In this document: in pieces, positions 54,541-64,000 of the stretch
How positions within the stretch are numbered: the first letter of the stretch is position 1
Layout of the letters: each line of letters opens with the position of its first letter
NCBI GenBank assembly: GCA_015680685.1
Contig: MNCI01007793.1
Coordinates: 1 to 64,000 of the forward strand
Reading direction: 5' to 3'
Length of the DNA: 64,000 nucleotides
Source of the DNA: Gnetum montanum
Lineage: Eukaryota > Streptophyta > Gnetopsida > Gnetales > Gnetaceae
Notes under the pieces: model-generated
What the model saw: the letters and a program-made list of their open reading frames with translations, nothing else
What the model was told of the DNA's origin: nothing
Database searches by the model: none
Made by a program: the position numbers and the translations under genes

Positions 54541-55990
54541 ATTGTAGCAATTGAAAACATCGGTGGCTAAATAACACTGAGGGGTTGGTGGTTGTGATAG
54601 TTTCAACCTCGTATCCGCAGGAGGGCCATGCTGGATGGAACGGATACGGGAAGCCCTGAATAGTCTAGTTGATCAAACAGGGACTTAGTTGACGTCTATA
54701 TAGCCTTTTGCAATGTGTAGTTTGGAAGTGGAAATGAAAATGTGAAGTAATGATTAAATGCAAAGGAGACAGAAAATAGTATAAAACACAGTAATAAGCA
54801 AGAAACAAAGTAAAATGCAGTTATAAAAATGCACCGCTTCGAAGCTACAAGTTTTCTCTGTCAGGATGGATACAGTCGGTTAAATAGCATTGAGGAGTGC
54901 AGAGATCTTGAGAGTAACCAAGATGTGTAGAGCAAAGATAGCTATGCACTTGGTCACTGACTCAGGAGCTGACAATGCAAAAATTCTACTAAGGTGGTTG
55001 AAAGGGGGTAGGACAAAATGCCAGTTGAGAATGCTAACTGTTTGTAGTGCCAAACAGAAAGCTTACAATGCCCAAGGTTACAATGGTAACTTTTTTTCTT
55101 TTTTCCAAAGGACATCTAGGACCAACCTTTTGAGCATTGCTCATCAAGGTATTTATAGGGCTAAGGGTATGTGAAAGGGGTAGTTTGGATGCCATGTGCC
55201 TTGGGCTCATGTTGACTTTTCTGCACCACACATGCTAGCATGACTGTTGTAATGCAATTCTGCCATGCCATAACTATGAGCTTGCCATGCCATAATTGCA
55301 CCATCAGTGTTTGGAGACGTGTGCCAATGGTTCAATTAGGTGAAGTGCATTGATGTCACACAACCACCTGCATGCTTTACTATGCTTCATAATGTAGCAT
55401 GTTTGGCATAGCATAGCATGTTCTCTCACATTTCGCTATATGTGTGATGCATACTTGCTACGCTATGCTATGCTACGTAGTGTAGTGACTAGCCTTAGTT
55501 GCAAAAACTTTGCCAATATACAAACTTTGCCTCCTGCACTGTGAAACTTGTGAACTTACTGATCTTGCCATTTGAGTTGCTTTCTGTCTCCTTCATAGAA
55601 TTACTACGCCTTGCTGCACCATGTAACTCAGCGTAGCGTAGCAGCAGACATGGTCTACTACTTCCTGACTGAAAGAGACATTGCTAAAGGGTTTAAAGTT
55701 GGGTGAAGGAACTGATGGTATAGCTTTTGCTATGCTACGCTACGCTGCATAGCATAGCCTATCATGGCACTTTGTTCTGCAATCATTTTCTAAAGCTTGC
55801 TATGCTACATAGCAAGGTGTGGCATAGCGTAGCACACTCCGTGACTTAGAAAACTTGCCGAACTATTTCACACATCCTAAGCACTACTGTCAACTCGACG
55901 CATTACTTCTGAGCAAGCTGTCGGCAAGGTAAACTACTTAGGTGGATAGGCAGGATGATTCATAGAGCCTGTTTATACCTAAAGTAGAAA
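54541..55990 (-). repeat. Tat3 5' LTR (upper end approximate)
   Basis: It starts at the primer site; its U5 lines (GAATAGTCTAGTTGATCAAA near 54.66 kb) match Tat4 near 59.88 kb. TATA box CCCTATAAATA (minus) at 55150-55160. The U3 above it (55.38-55.86 kb) is packed with GCTATGCTACG and CGTAGCATAGC words in both directions. It adjoins Tat4 protease at about 56.0 kb, so Tat3 probably inserted into Tat4. Confidence 0.6.
55380..55860. repeat. Palindromic GCTATGCTACG mini-repeat clusters
   Basis: Clusters at about 55.38-55.42, 55.46-55.49, 55.63-55.65, 55.73-55.76 and 55.80-55.84 kb are built from GCTA[TC]GCTACG words and their complements (for example TGCTATGCTACGCTACGCTG). They lie upstream of the Tat3 TATA box and are not seen anywhere else in the window. 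Confidence 0.8.
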
Positions 55991-56600
55991 ATTTGCCAAA
56001 CTTGTTGGCCTGAATTCAGAGCATTCTCATCCTAAAGAACTTCCGTAGCATTGTGCAAATTGCAAGGCCTGGTGAAGCAAGCATGCCTTCAAATTTTTGG
56101 GGTGTTTCATTGGCCTAATTTGATCTTTGAGGCCTAGCTTATCCACAATGGTGTATGGTATTACATTTTTTACTACTCTGTCATCAACATGCACTCTATA
56201 GATCTTGCATTTCCCAATGCACATAGTAATAAACATAGGAGTTGTTACAAACTCACCCCTCTTGGGGTTGATCTTGATTTCTTCATCATAAAATTCTAGG
56301 GACATGGAACTTGATTCCCATGGTGTAGGGGGTAGCATCACTACATGGGTGGAGGTCTCATTTACAGGGATGTTCTCCACAATAGGGATGAAGGTCAACA
56401 TCTGCACCAATGCTTTGTGGTGGATAGATGAGGGCATGATCGAGTCATACAAGCTCAATGCTGTATTTTTCTATTTAAGTGCTTTTTTGACTTGGGCTAA
56501 TGCATCCACAAATTCCTTGCCATTAGCCATGTTTTTGTTTGCCTTGGCTTCTTCCATGTAGCCTAAGAGAAAGATTTCTCATGAAGGTGACTTAGGCTTT
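55990..56600 (-). pseudogene. Tat4 aspartic protease (Tat type)
   Basis: The frame 56458-56027 includes SSMSLEFYDEEIKINPKRGE, then FITMCIGKCKIYRVHVDDRV and VKNVIPYTIVDKLGL. This matches the Tat/Ogre protease entry 'L.F.DEDLP.EGR.HNKALHI.V.C.G....RVLVD.GSALNV.P...L..LG'. The Asp is kept but the following Gly-Gly-Ser is Asp-Arg-Val, so it is inactive. Sequence identity ends near 56.0 kb where Tat3 LTR-like DNA starts; RT is not present. Confidence 0.75.
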
Positions 56601-59340
56601 GTTTACTTGGTTTTCTCAAGGGCCTCACTGCTTTCTCATGATTTGCTCGTTATGGTCTCTTCAATTGTTTTGGCCATAGGGATCACAAACATGGAAACCA
56701 AAGTTAGTGGGCCTATCACTCTTTGGTCTTGATGTTGCCTAATCATCTTGTCTATGAGATGCTTTTTGGACCTCCTGTGTTGCCACCTTAGGGGCCTACC
56801 AGTGCTATCAATGAGGTTTCCCCTTGAAAAGGAAGAAACTAATGCATTGGCTACTACTAGGCTTTAGACAAGTGAGGGGGTAGCATGCTATGGAACTTGG
56901 AAAACAAAGGGTAATTGAAAAATTGTTGTTGATGCAACTTTCGAGGGAACCCTAACTATGAAGGGTGTTGTGGGTGCTTGAGGTGGTGCTCTAATAACAA
57001 AAAGAGGTCTCAAACCTATGGGGGCCAAGGGGAACCTTGCACTACTAGAGGATGCTCGGACAATGAATGGCTACTACACCGATTCTAGATCATCATCAAT
57101 GCTAATAGCATATATGACATAGCTAGCATAATCTACATTTAGAGGATCATTTTAGACGCTTGTAGACTAGTTTTAAGGCCTAACTGAGTTTGCAATGTCT
57201 AGTACCAGCTTGCCTATGTCAATCATCCTTTGTAGGTGGTCTTGCAAGGCCAAGCAACTGATGGTAATGGTAGAATTGATCTAGCCTAAAATGTCTTGGG
57301 ACTAGGGGCTCATTTGATGCTATCGAAGTAGGATTTCTTAGTAGCTCACAATATCTATCATGTTTTTTGAAGGCATCTTCGAACATTTGTTTGTATTGGA
57401 TATGTCTGGCTTTTAGTATTTGTTCTAGCAACTTTGAAGGCTTTAGTGGCAATGGGGCATACTTAGAGTGATTCTTGTACTCAAAGTTGGACCTTTGAAG
57501 AACTTGTGCTATGGCCATTGAGGATGTAGGCTAGTTGATTATCTTAGTACTAGAGTTGACAACTTTGTTGTTAGTTGGGGCTTTGGGCTACCTAGCCATC
57601 TTCCTTTGGTTGATTCCTTTGGCTTCTTTGGCTAGAGTTTCCATCATTGAATTATATTTTGCCTTGTTCTTGTCTCTCCTTGCATGTTGGTTCTTGTAGG
57701 CCACATAGGTAAAGTCCTTGCTAGCTTCTACTGCATCTTCTATTATTTTGGTTTGAGTGAAGGATTATCTTAGGGATTGTGGGTCTAGGTAATACAATTT
57801 TGACTTTATAAAATCATTGACTATGCCCTTGAAAATATCTAGGAGATGTGTTTTAGCTATCAACTCTCATATTTCTTTTAGCAAGGCACTCCAATGTTGA
57901 ATGAATTTCTACATGGGCTCTAGGTAGCCCTACTTGACTTGCATTAGTTGATCTAAGGTTGTCTCTGGCTTCAAGTTGTATTTGAGGCATGTTACAAATT
58001 AGCCCAAGACATCCTCCAAAAATGAGATAGAGCTTTTGGGTAGTGAATAGTACTAATCTAATGCTTTGCCAATCAGTGACATGGTGAACATGCACATGAT
58101 GGCATGTGGCCATGCTTGCAACAACAAGCACTCTGACCTAAACATGACCAGATGCACATTAGGGTCTCCCTCACCATTGTATTTGGTGAATTGAGGCAAT
58201 GAGACTCTAGCTAGAAGAGTTAGAGGTGGGACCATAGGACTTATAGGATTGGCCAGGTAGAAGTCCACCGCTTAATAATTTTGAAGGAGGAAACTTTGAG
58301 TCACTTCACCTCTTTTGTCAAGCTTTGGATCATCTAGAATGCCTAGTCTAAGTTTTGAGATGCTCCAGCTAGCTATGCTAGTTGCGCTATCTGCTATTGG
58401 ACTAGCTATGGGGTCCATGGATTGGTTGCAGGTTGTAGAATTACACAATGAACTTGATGCATTAGCTATGCTATAGGGACAATGATAAGGGAAAGAAACA
58501 CATGCACGGGTTGGGCCAACACTAAGGGTGCCAACAAAATAGGCAATACATAGGATGCTTGAGTTGTTTGAGGCTTGGAGATGGGACCTACGTGGCTGTA
58601 TGGTTGAGCTAATATGATTACTATGGGTAGAGATGGCTAAATAGGTTGCAATTATGCCATGAAGGGAAAGTTAAGGGAAGCCACTACATCATAATGTGTG
58701 TGTTGTGTCTGATGCATTGCTATTACAGGCATTGACCTAGGCTTAGTGGAGAGGGAAGGTGATGTTGGTGCTATGACTATCTCAAGGAGAATGGATGAAT
58801 GAGACTAAGGAGGAGCTTGACTAGGGATGACTCATTGGAAGATAATGTGGAAAGAGCCCTCATGCTCAAAGAAAGCTTCAAACTCATTCTGTTCCTCCTG
58901 TAGGAGGTCCTCATAGTCTATTTCTATGTCATGCTTACTTGCTCGGATGAGCTAGGGTAATAGCTAATGGTAGGGATCTATGAGCAAGATGATATTGAAT
59001 AAGGAGGGAATATGCTCCTATCCATCCTAATGGATTAGCTCATAGCTATGCTTTGCCTCTATGTTTAGGCAGCCCACAGATAACCCTGCTTAAATATTCA
59101 TGCATATGAAGTTGTACTACTTGTTACTTATCATGGCATATTCTAGGTCTTGACCATGTAACATAAGAGATTACCTTCATCTTGCCATTACAAGACTCCC
59201 TAGGTCATCAATCTTGGGCTCCTATTGGATGGGCAAGATGTTGAGTGTGGTTGAGACTGATACCAAAGATTGATCTAGGTTCATGATCATAGATCAAGTT
59301 GCAAGAGGGAATTGCAAGGGTTGCTGGTCATGAAACACTA
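56600..59340 (-). pseudogene. Tat4 gag
   Basis: Relative of Tat3 gag, more decayed. From 58268: MDFYLANPISPMVPPLTLL, TKYNGEGDPNVHLVMFRSE, then VTCLKYNLKPETTLDQLM near 57.98 kb, AKTHLLDIFKGIVNDFIKSK, and in the frame 57518-57219 NHSKYAPLPLKPSKLLEQIL with FRLDQFYHYHQ, colinear with Tat3. Below 57.1 kb a spacer with SIDDDLESVQQPF leads to the protease. The N-terminal part to about 59.3 kb is low-complexity with many stops. Confidence 0.8.
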
Positions 59341-59379
59341 TGGATTATGCTAAAACTAGCATTTTCCTAGCTAATACCA

Positions 59380-59490
59380 CTGACTATGCTAACTACACTC
59401 TCCATGCCAAAGAGTGGACTATGTTGACTATGCTCTCCACGCTGGAGAGTGGACTATGTTGGCTATGCTGGAGATGACTATGCTCCAACT
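59380..59490. repeat. 35-bp tandem repeat in the Tat4 5' part
   Basis: AGAGTGGACTATGTTGACTA at 59411 and AGAGTGGACTATGTTGGCTA at 59446, with partial units either side built from GACTATGCT and CTCCACGC words. Confidence 0.8.
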
Positions 59491-59747
59491 GAAAATGATA
59501 AGTTTTTTAGTAAGAAATGGGAATGAGTGTAATTTGGATTGCTGCCCAGGGTCCCAAGGGGACTGACTACAAGGTCCAATCTACATCGATAGGTTAGTAG
59601 ACAACACCTACGCTGGCTTACAATCTAGCTACTATTGCATGTGCAATAGGTCCACTAGGGTGTTATGGTCTATGCTGGCCCAAAGCCAACAACTACAATG
59701 CAAAGAGCATGTGAAACAACCACAATGGAGTCTAAAAAAGTGGTTTA

Positions 59748-59770
59748 GCTCTCCTTCTAGTGCCAAAAAA
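59748..59770 (-). promoter_or_regulatory. Tat4 primer-binding-site-like motif
   Basis: On the minus strand TTTTTTGGCACTAGAAGGAG, the best-kept of the three Tat sites here, one change from TGGCGCTAGAAGGAG. It sits between the LTR-like DNA above and the leader below. Confidence 0.55.
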
Positions 59771-60200
59771 TTTTAGCAACTAAAATTTTCAATGGCTAGA
59801 ACTCCAAGGTTCATAGGTGCATAGCCTAGCCTCGAATCTACATAAGGACCTATGGGAGGTAGAGACATGGCATCCTAAATAGTCTGGTTGATCGAATAGG
59901 CACTTACCAAATGCAACAAGTGTGCATCATGGTTAGATGTAATGCTAATGTAAGATGGTGCTAAGGGTGTAGGTAGTGTTTCTAGTACTTGCAGTGTTTG
60001 TGGTGTTAGTGGGGTTGAGTGTAGTTACAAGTGCTAGGGGATGAGCATAGTTACAGGTGCTAGAGGTGGTGAGCATACTCAAGAGTTTTAGCAAGGTAGA
60101 GAGTGTCAACATGTGAGGATCATCACCTGATCATATTTTTAAGCATGGTTATATGGTATAATAATGAAAAATTGTAGATAAAGTGCAAAGAATGCAAAGA
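59771..60200 (-). repeat. Tat4 LTR-like remnant with a 26-bp repeat
   Basis: U5-like lines shared with Tat3 lie at 59.77-59.93 kb. GTAGTTACAAGTGCTAGGGG at 60021 and CATAGTTACAGGTGCTAGAG at 60046 are a diverged 26-bp tandem repeat. The upper limit is not clear. Confidence 0.4.
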
Positions 60201-60699
60201 AAGAGTGAGTGAAGCAAAACATCATCCCAAACAAGGTTGAGTGTATCAATTCTAGAAGAAGTATCAACACTTGGTAATGTAATTCAAGAAAGTAGTTTAT
60301 TAATAGCACAATTTATTTTTTGAATTTCTAGAAAGCTACCTACATTCACACATAGGTAACATGTCTTTTTAGTGGAACCCTCTAAAATTTTTATTTTGTG
60401 CATTTATTATGTTTTTACTATGTTAACCTCATAAGAGGACTACCTTTAGGCATGGATAACATGTCTTTTTGGTGACATGGTAAGGTAGTAGTTATTTTAG
60501 ACATACTTCCATTTTTTGTTAGTACTCAAGTAAAGAATACAACTAAATAGTAGGATAAGACTTGTAGTAGTAGCCTTAGATAATCCATAAATCCCCTTGA
60601 TGTCACATCCTTTTCATTCCCACTTGTTTCTTCACTTTTTCTATCTAGGCATAATGATCCCAAATTTATTTTAGTTTTATTTTGAAAAGAATATTATTA
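60200..60699 (-). repeat. Block S fragment interrupted by Copia2
   Basis: Shares GGATAACATGTCTTTT and a CCCCTTGATGTCACATCCTT line with block S at 31.1-31.4, 41.2-41.4 and 48.6-48.85 kb. It stops exactly at the Copia2 LTR end. Confidence 0.6.
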
Positions 60700-60991
60700 T
60701 GTTCATGATAAGAACCTCTTATTACTAGAAATTGAACAAAGAGATGAAATGAAATAGTTCTCTTTATTGAAGTTTATGAAAGATTGCATACAAGGATTTA
60801 TAAACCAGCCTTATTCCGTATTTTAGGAAACAAACTAAGAAAAGAAAACCAATCTCTTAGAAATTAGAAATGATAAAAGTGTAAGCTATAAATTAGGGGA
60901 AACAAACTCCATAAAAAACTACAATTAATTCCACAAAATCAAGAATTTACTCAATCCAAAAGAATCAAGAATTTACTTAGTCTTTCCAACA
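60700..60991 (-). repeat. Copia2 3' LTR with promoter
   Basis: 292 bp, TGTTGG to TGAACA in element direction. The start is fixed by the polypurine tract. A TATA box, GGTTTATAAATCC (minus), lies near 60793-60805. The short LTR and the TTCTTATCATGAACA-type end are typical of small plant copia elements. The 5' LTR is beyond the window. Confidence 0.85.
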
Positions 60992-61005
60992 CTTCCCCTC
61001 AAGTT
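60992..61005 (-). promoter_or_regulatory. Copia2 polypurine tract
   Basis: AACTTGAGGGGAAG on the minus strand, directly before the LTR start TGTTGG. Confidence 0.9.
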
Positions 61006-61420
61006 GGAGAATTGATATCTATCATTTCCAGCTTGCAAAATAAAGACTCAAAACCTGATTTTGATAATGCTTTGGTGAGGATATCGGCCTCTTAATCCTT
61101 GTTAGGAATGTAAGCTAGGCTAACTACTCCTAAGTCAATCTCATGCTTGATAAAGCTCCTATCTATTCTAACATGCTTCATGTGATCATACTGAATTGGG
61201 TTGTGGACAATGCTTATTGCTAATTTACTATCATTGTAGAGCTTCATATGATCTAATAATAAAATTTTTAGATCTTTTTAAAGTCTCTTAATCTAAATAA
61301 GCTTCACACTCCTTGAGAAATCACCCAGTACTTTCATTTAGTTTTGCTCCTTGATATAATTGACTATTTCTTACTCCTCCATATCACAAGATTTCCCCAT
61401 AATTTCACATAGTATCTAGT
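61006..61420 (-). pseudogene. Copia2 RNase H
   Basis: Minus-strand reading gives MKLYNDSKLAISIVHNPIQY, DHMKHVRIDRSFIKHEIDLG, VVSLAYIPNKD, stop, EADILTKALSKSGFESL and CKLEMIDI, the copia RNase H C-terminus ('.L.CD...A..I..NP....R.KHI..D.HFI.....G......V....Q.AD..TK.L....F..L..KLG..D'). The frame continues to the end of pol just before the polypurine tract. One stop interrupts it. Confidence 0.85.
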
Positions 61421-62600
61421 TTTGGATTTGCTATCTTCCACTAATCTAGCCTAATGTGCATTACCAAAGCCTTCCACCTCTTGAGATTCACCTTTCTTGA
61501 ACAAGAGTCCCTTGCGAGGAGATCCCTTTAGATATCTCAGTACATCATTGGCCACCTTTAGAAGTTAATTTGTAGGTGAATGCATAAATTGATTGATCAC
61601 ACTCACATTGTAGGTAGTGCTAGCTCTAGTATGTAAAAGGTAGATTAGTTTTTCTACTAGACATTGATGCTACTCATAGTCAACTGAGGAATCATTATTT
61701 GTAACCTTTTGTTTCCAATTCCTTTCCAATGGTATGCTAGTTGATTTACAACCTATTTTTACTATCTCCTTAAGGAAATGAAGAACATACTTTCTTTAGG
61801 TAACAAAGATCCATTGTTTGCTTCTAGCAATCTCCATACCAAGAAAATACCTAAGGATCCCAAGGTCCTTAACTTGAAATTCATTCTTCAATTTAGTCTT
61901 CAACTCTAAAATCTCTAAGTAATCATCATCGATAATCATGATATCATCCACATACACAATGAGAATGGACTTCTTCCCACTCGATGATTGCTTAGTGAAG
62001 ATTGTATGATTGGCTTGCCCTTGGATGTATCCAAAACTCTACAATGTTGAGATAAATCTTGAGAACAAGCTCTTGAAGATTGTTTTAAACCATACAAAGG
62101 CTTATTAAGCTTGCACACTTTGTTGCTTTCCATCTCAAATCTTGTTGGCATCTTCATAAACACTCCCTCCTCCAAATTCCATTTAGAAAAGAATTCTTTA
62201 CATCAATTTGGTAAAGATCCTATTTAAGATTTACAATAAATGACAATAATACCTTGATTGAGCTCATCTTGGCAATAGGGAAAAATGTTTCTTCATAGTT
62301 AATACCATAAGTCTAGGTGTATCCTTAAGCAACCAAGTGAGCTTTATACCTCTCTATCTCCTCATTAGACTTGAACTTCGCTATGAATATCCACTTCCAG
62401 CCAACAACTTTCTTCCCAATAGGAAGATCAACTACCTCCCACATTCCATTCTCTTGAAGTGATCTTATCTCTTCTTCAATAGCTACTCTCCATTTTAAAT
62501 TTTGAAGGGCTCCTTGAATATCTTTTGGAGTCTCCACATTGTTAAGGCTAGTAACAAATGCCTTGTAATGATGAGACAAATTTGAGTAGGTTAGCTGCTA
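61420..62600 (-). pseudogene. Copia2 reverse transcriptase
   Basis: The frame 62579-62325 is the start of the domain: ALQNLKWRVAIEEEIRSLQE, NGMWEVVDLPIGKKVVGWKW and KFKSNEEIERYKAHLVA ('AL....W..AM..E...L..N.TW.LV.LP.GKK.VG.KWVF..K...DG...RYKARLVA'). The frame 62175-61936 gives EEGVFMKMPTRFEMESNKVC and KLNKPLYGLKQSSRA. The catalytic box YVDD is intact near 61.95 kb, followed by LEILELKTKLKNEFQVKDLG and ILRYFLGMEIAR. A few shifts and stops break it, so it is dead but less decayed than Copia1. Confidence 0.9.
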
Positions 62601-63990
62601 AGAGATGGGATGTTGGGTACAAGTTTGAACAAATTTCTTGAAAGCAATAAGATCCAAATTGTTAGATAACACCATACCTTCTTTCATGATTTTAGGATCC
62701 TCCGTTGTTTTAGATAGTTGCACAACATGAGAAATCTTTGGTCTCCTTGAATAAACCATAATTGGTTTCGAGATGCTTGATTCTTCCCCTCAATTCAATT
62801 CATGATCACACTATTTTGAAGGGATTTGTTCCCTATGGGGATTTTCTAGTTTGGTTGGAGTGGAGACTTGAATGGAGAATGAGACTTAGATGGAATAAAT
62901 ATAGGAAGTAAGAGCGAGGGATTCCAATGATCATCTTCACTTATCATCTTTCCCTAAAGAGAACTATTGGGATCAAAAATTTGATGTTCCAAAAAAGTTA
63001 CATCACAAGAGACAAAGAATTTTCTAGAAGGTGGGGGGGTGTGGGGGTGTGAAAGAATATATATCCCTTTTAAGTTGAAAAGTAGCTAGTAAAGACACAC
63101 TTAAAGGATTTTGGATCAAGTTTAGTATTTTATGGCTGATGATTATATACATATGCAATGCAACCAAACACTCTAGGAGAAAGAGAGTTAAGAATACAAA
63201 CATAAGGATACGTATCAAGTAGACAATTAAGAGGAGTTTGAAGATTTAGAGTTTTGGATGGCATTCTATTTATAAGATAGCTACAGTTAACACTGCTTCT
63301 TCCCAAAAAGAGTTTGGAACATGAGTAGTGAACATAAGAGCTCAGGCTACCTCTAGTAAAAATGTCTATTTTCCTCTCTATCACTCCATTCTGTTGAGGG
63401 GTGTAGGTACAAGAACTTTGATGAAACACTCCATTATCATTTAGTTTTTGTATCAAGTCATTTGTGAAATACTCTCTACCATTGTCAGTTCTTAGAATTT
63501 GGATATTGGTTTGGAGGATATTTAAGATATGTTTGTGAAACTATTTAATAATGGATTCAGTTTCTAATTTTTCTCTCATGAGATAAACCCAACACACCCT
63601 TGTTTGATCATCAATAAATATGATAAATCACTTAGATCCTATGAGAGTGGATTGACAAGCGAGACCCCATGTGTCAATATGTATAAGATGAAATGGATTT
63701 GACACTTGATATTTATGAGAAGGATAATTTTTTCTAGTCTGTTATGCACCAATACAATGTTCAAATTGGAAATATGAAGGATTTTTATTGATAAACAAAG
63801 TTGGATACAAAGATTTGAGATAAACAATACTAGGGTGACCAAGGCATCTATGCCAAAGCATTATTTCTGAACTAGATGAAGTTGAAAGGGAGACATTTTC
63901 ATGAGATTGAATTTTTACAGAAGAACTAGCATCATTGAAAATGTAGAGATCATGTTTCTCCTCAACACTGCCAATCATCCTCCTTGAAGA
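62600..63990 (-). pseudogene. Copia2 integrase
   Basis: From the window end downward: SEIMLWHRCLGHPSIVYLKS (GAG-pre-integrase), FEHCIGA, HLIHIDTWG (first Asp), IIFIDDQTRVCWVYLM, LRTDNGREYFTNDLIQKLND (second Asp), then in 63456-63130 YTPQQNGVIERK (Glu), SYLINRMPSKTLNLQTPL and FGCIAYVYNHQP. The DD35E triad is therefore intact, unlike Copia1. A G-rich plus-strand run at 63031-63054 is the complement of a PPHPP-like segment of the C-terminal part. Between 63.0 and 62.6 kb is the usual variable linker to RT. Protease and gag lie outside the window. Confidence 0.9.
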
Positions 63991-64000
63991 TAGGTCCTAG

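Noticed and set aside
63031-63054. G-rich run as a G-quadruplex signal
   Set aside because: Only two long G runs are present and the complement is ordinary Pro codons of the Copia2 integrase tail.
1-64000. CRISPR arrays, bacterial-type operons, rRNA or tRNA genes
   Set aside because: No regular repeat-spacer arrays, ribosome-binding sites or cloverleaf sequences were seen; introns and plant retrotransposon families show this is plant nuclear DNA.

Overview
The window looks like intergenic DNA of a seed plant with a large, repeat-rich genome. It is AT-rich, has no intact gene, and is filled with old, broken and nested plant LTR retrotransposons plus one LINE fragment. Most breaks fall where the family has Gln or Trp (CAG, CAA or TGG turned into stops), which fits long methylation-driven C-to-T decay. 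The taxon cannot be fixed from the sequence. The LINE type and the age of the repeats make a gymnosperm a reasonable guess, no more. Two single-N characters (42609 and 42922) show this is a scaffolded draft assembly.

Layout. (1) 1-13.1 kb holds a minus-strand Tat-lineage Ty3/gypsy element ('Tat1': RT/RNase H at 1-1155, protease at 7.2-7.5 kb, gag at 8-10.4 kb, primer site at 10.45 kb, LTR-like DNA from 10.47 kb). Its pol is interrupted by a plus-strand, intron-bearing gene-like stretch at 3.2-6.4 kb. (2) 13.3-14.5 kb is a LINE reverse-transcriptase tail. (3) 14.9-25.2 kb is an LTR-bounded Ty1/copia element ('Copia1', Sirevirus-like) on the minus strand, with two LTRs of about 1.95 kb, both ends, primer site and polypurine tract recognisable. 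It abuts the last codons of a cytochrome P450 pseudogene (25.2-25.75 kb). (4) 26.2-35.5 kb is a head-to-head pair of Athila-like gypsy halves (A1 minus, A4 plus), each with one LTR and a long coiled-coil-rich accessory ORF next to the 3' LTR. (5) 35.5-36.6 kb is a second Copia1-family 3' end, followed by unassigned repeat-like DNA to 39.17 kb. (6) 39.2-51.5 kb holds two more Athila-like elements (A2 and A3, minus). A2 has most of pol, but part of its integrase is inverted between the two Ns. A3 has lost RT, RNase H and integrase. (7) 51.5-60.2 kb holds two Tat-lineage gag/protease regions (Tat3 and Tat4), apparently nested. (8) 60.7-64.0 kb is a copia element ('Copia2') with a 292-bp LTR that runs off the end of the window and is the best preserved in its catalytic residues.

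The most interesting signals are: the accessory ORF in the envelope-like position of A1 and A4; private palindromic mini-repeats upstream of the TATA box that differ in every LTR copy, even within one family; the intron-bearing gene-like stretch; the P450 relic cut by two retrotransposons; and a likely mis-oriented contig at 42.6-42.9 kb.
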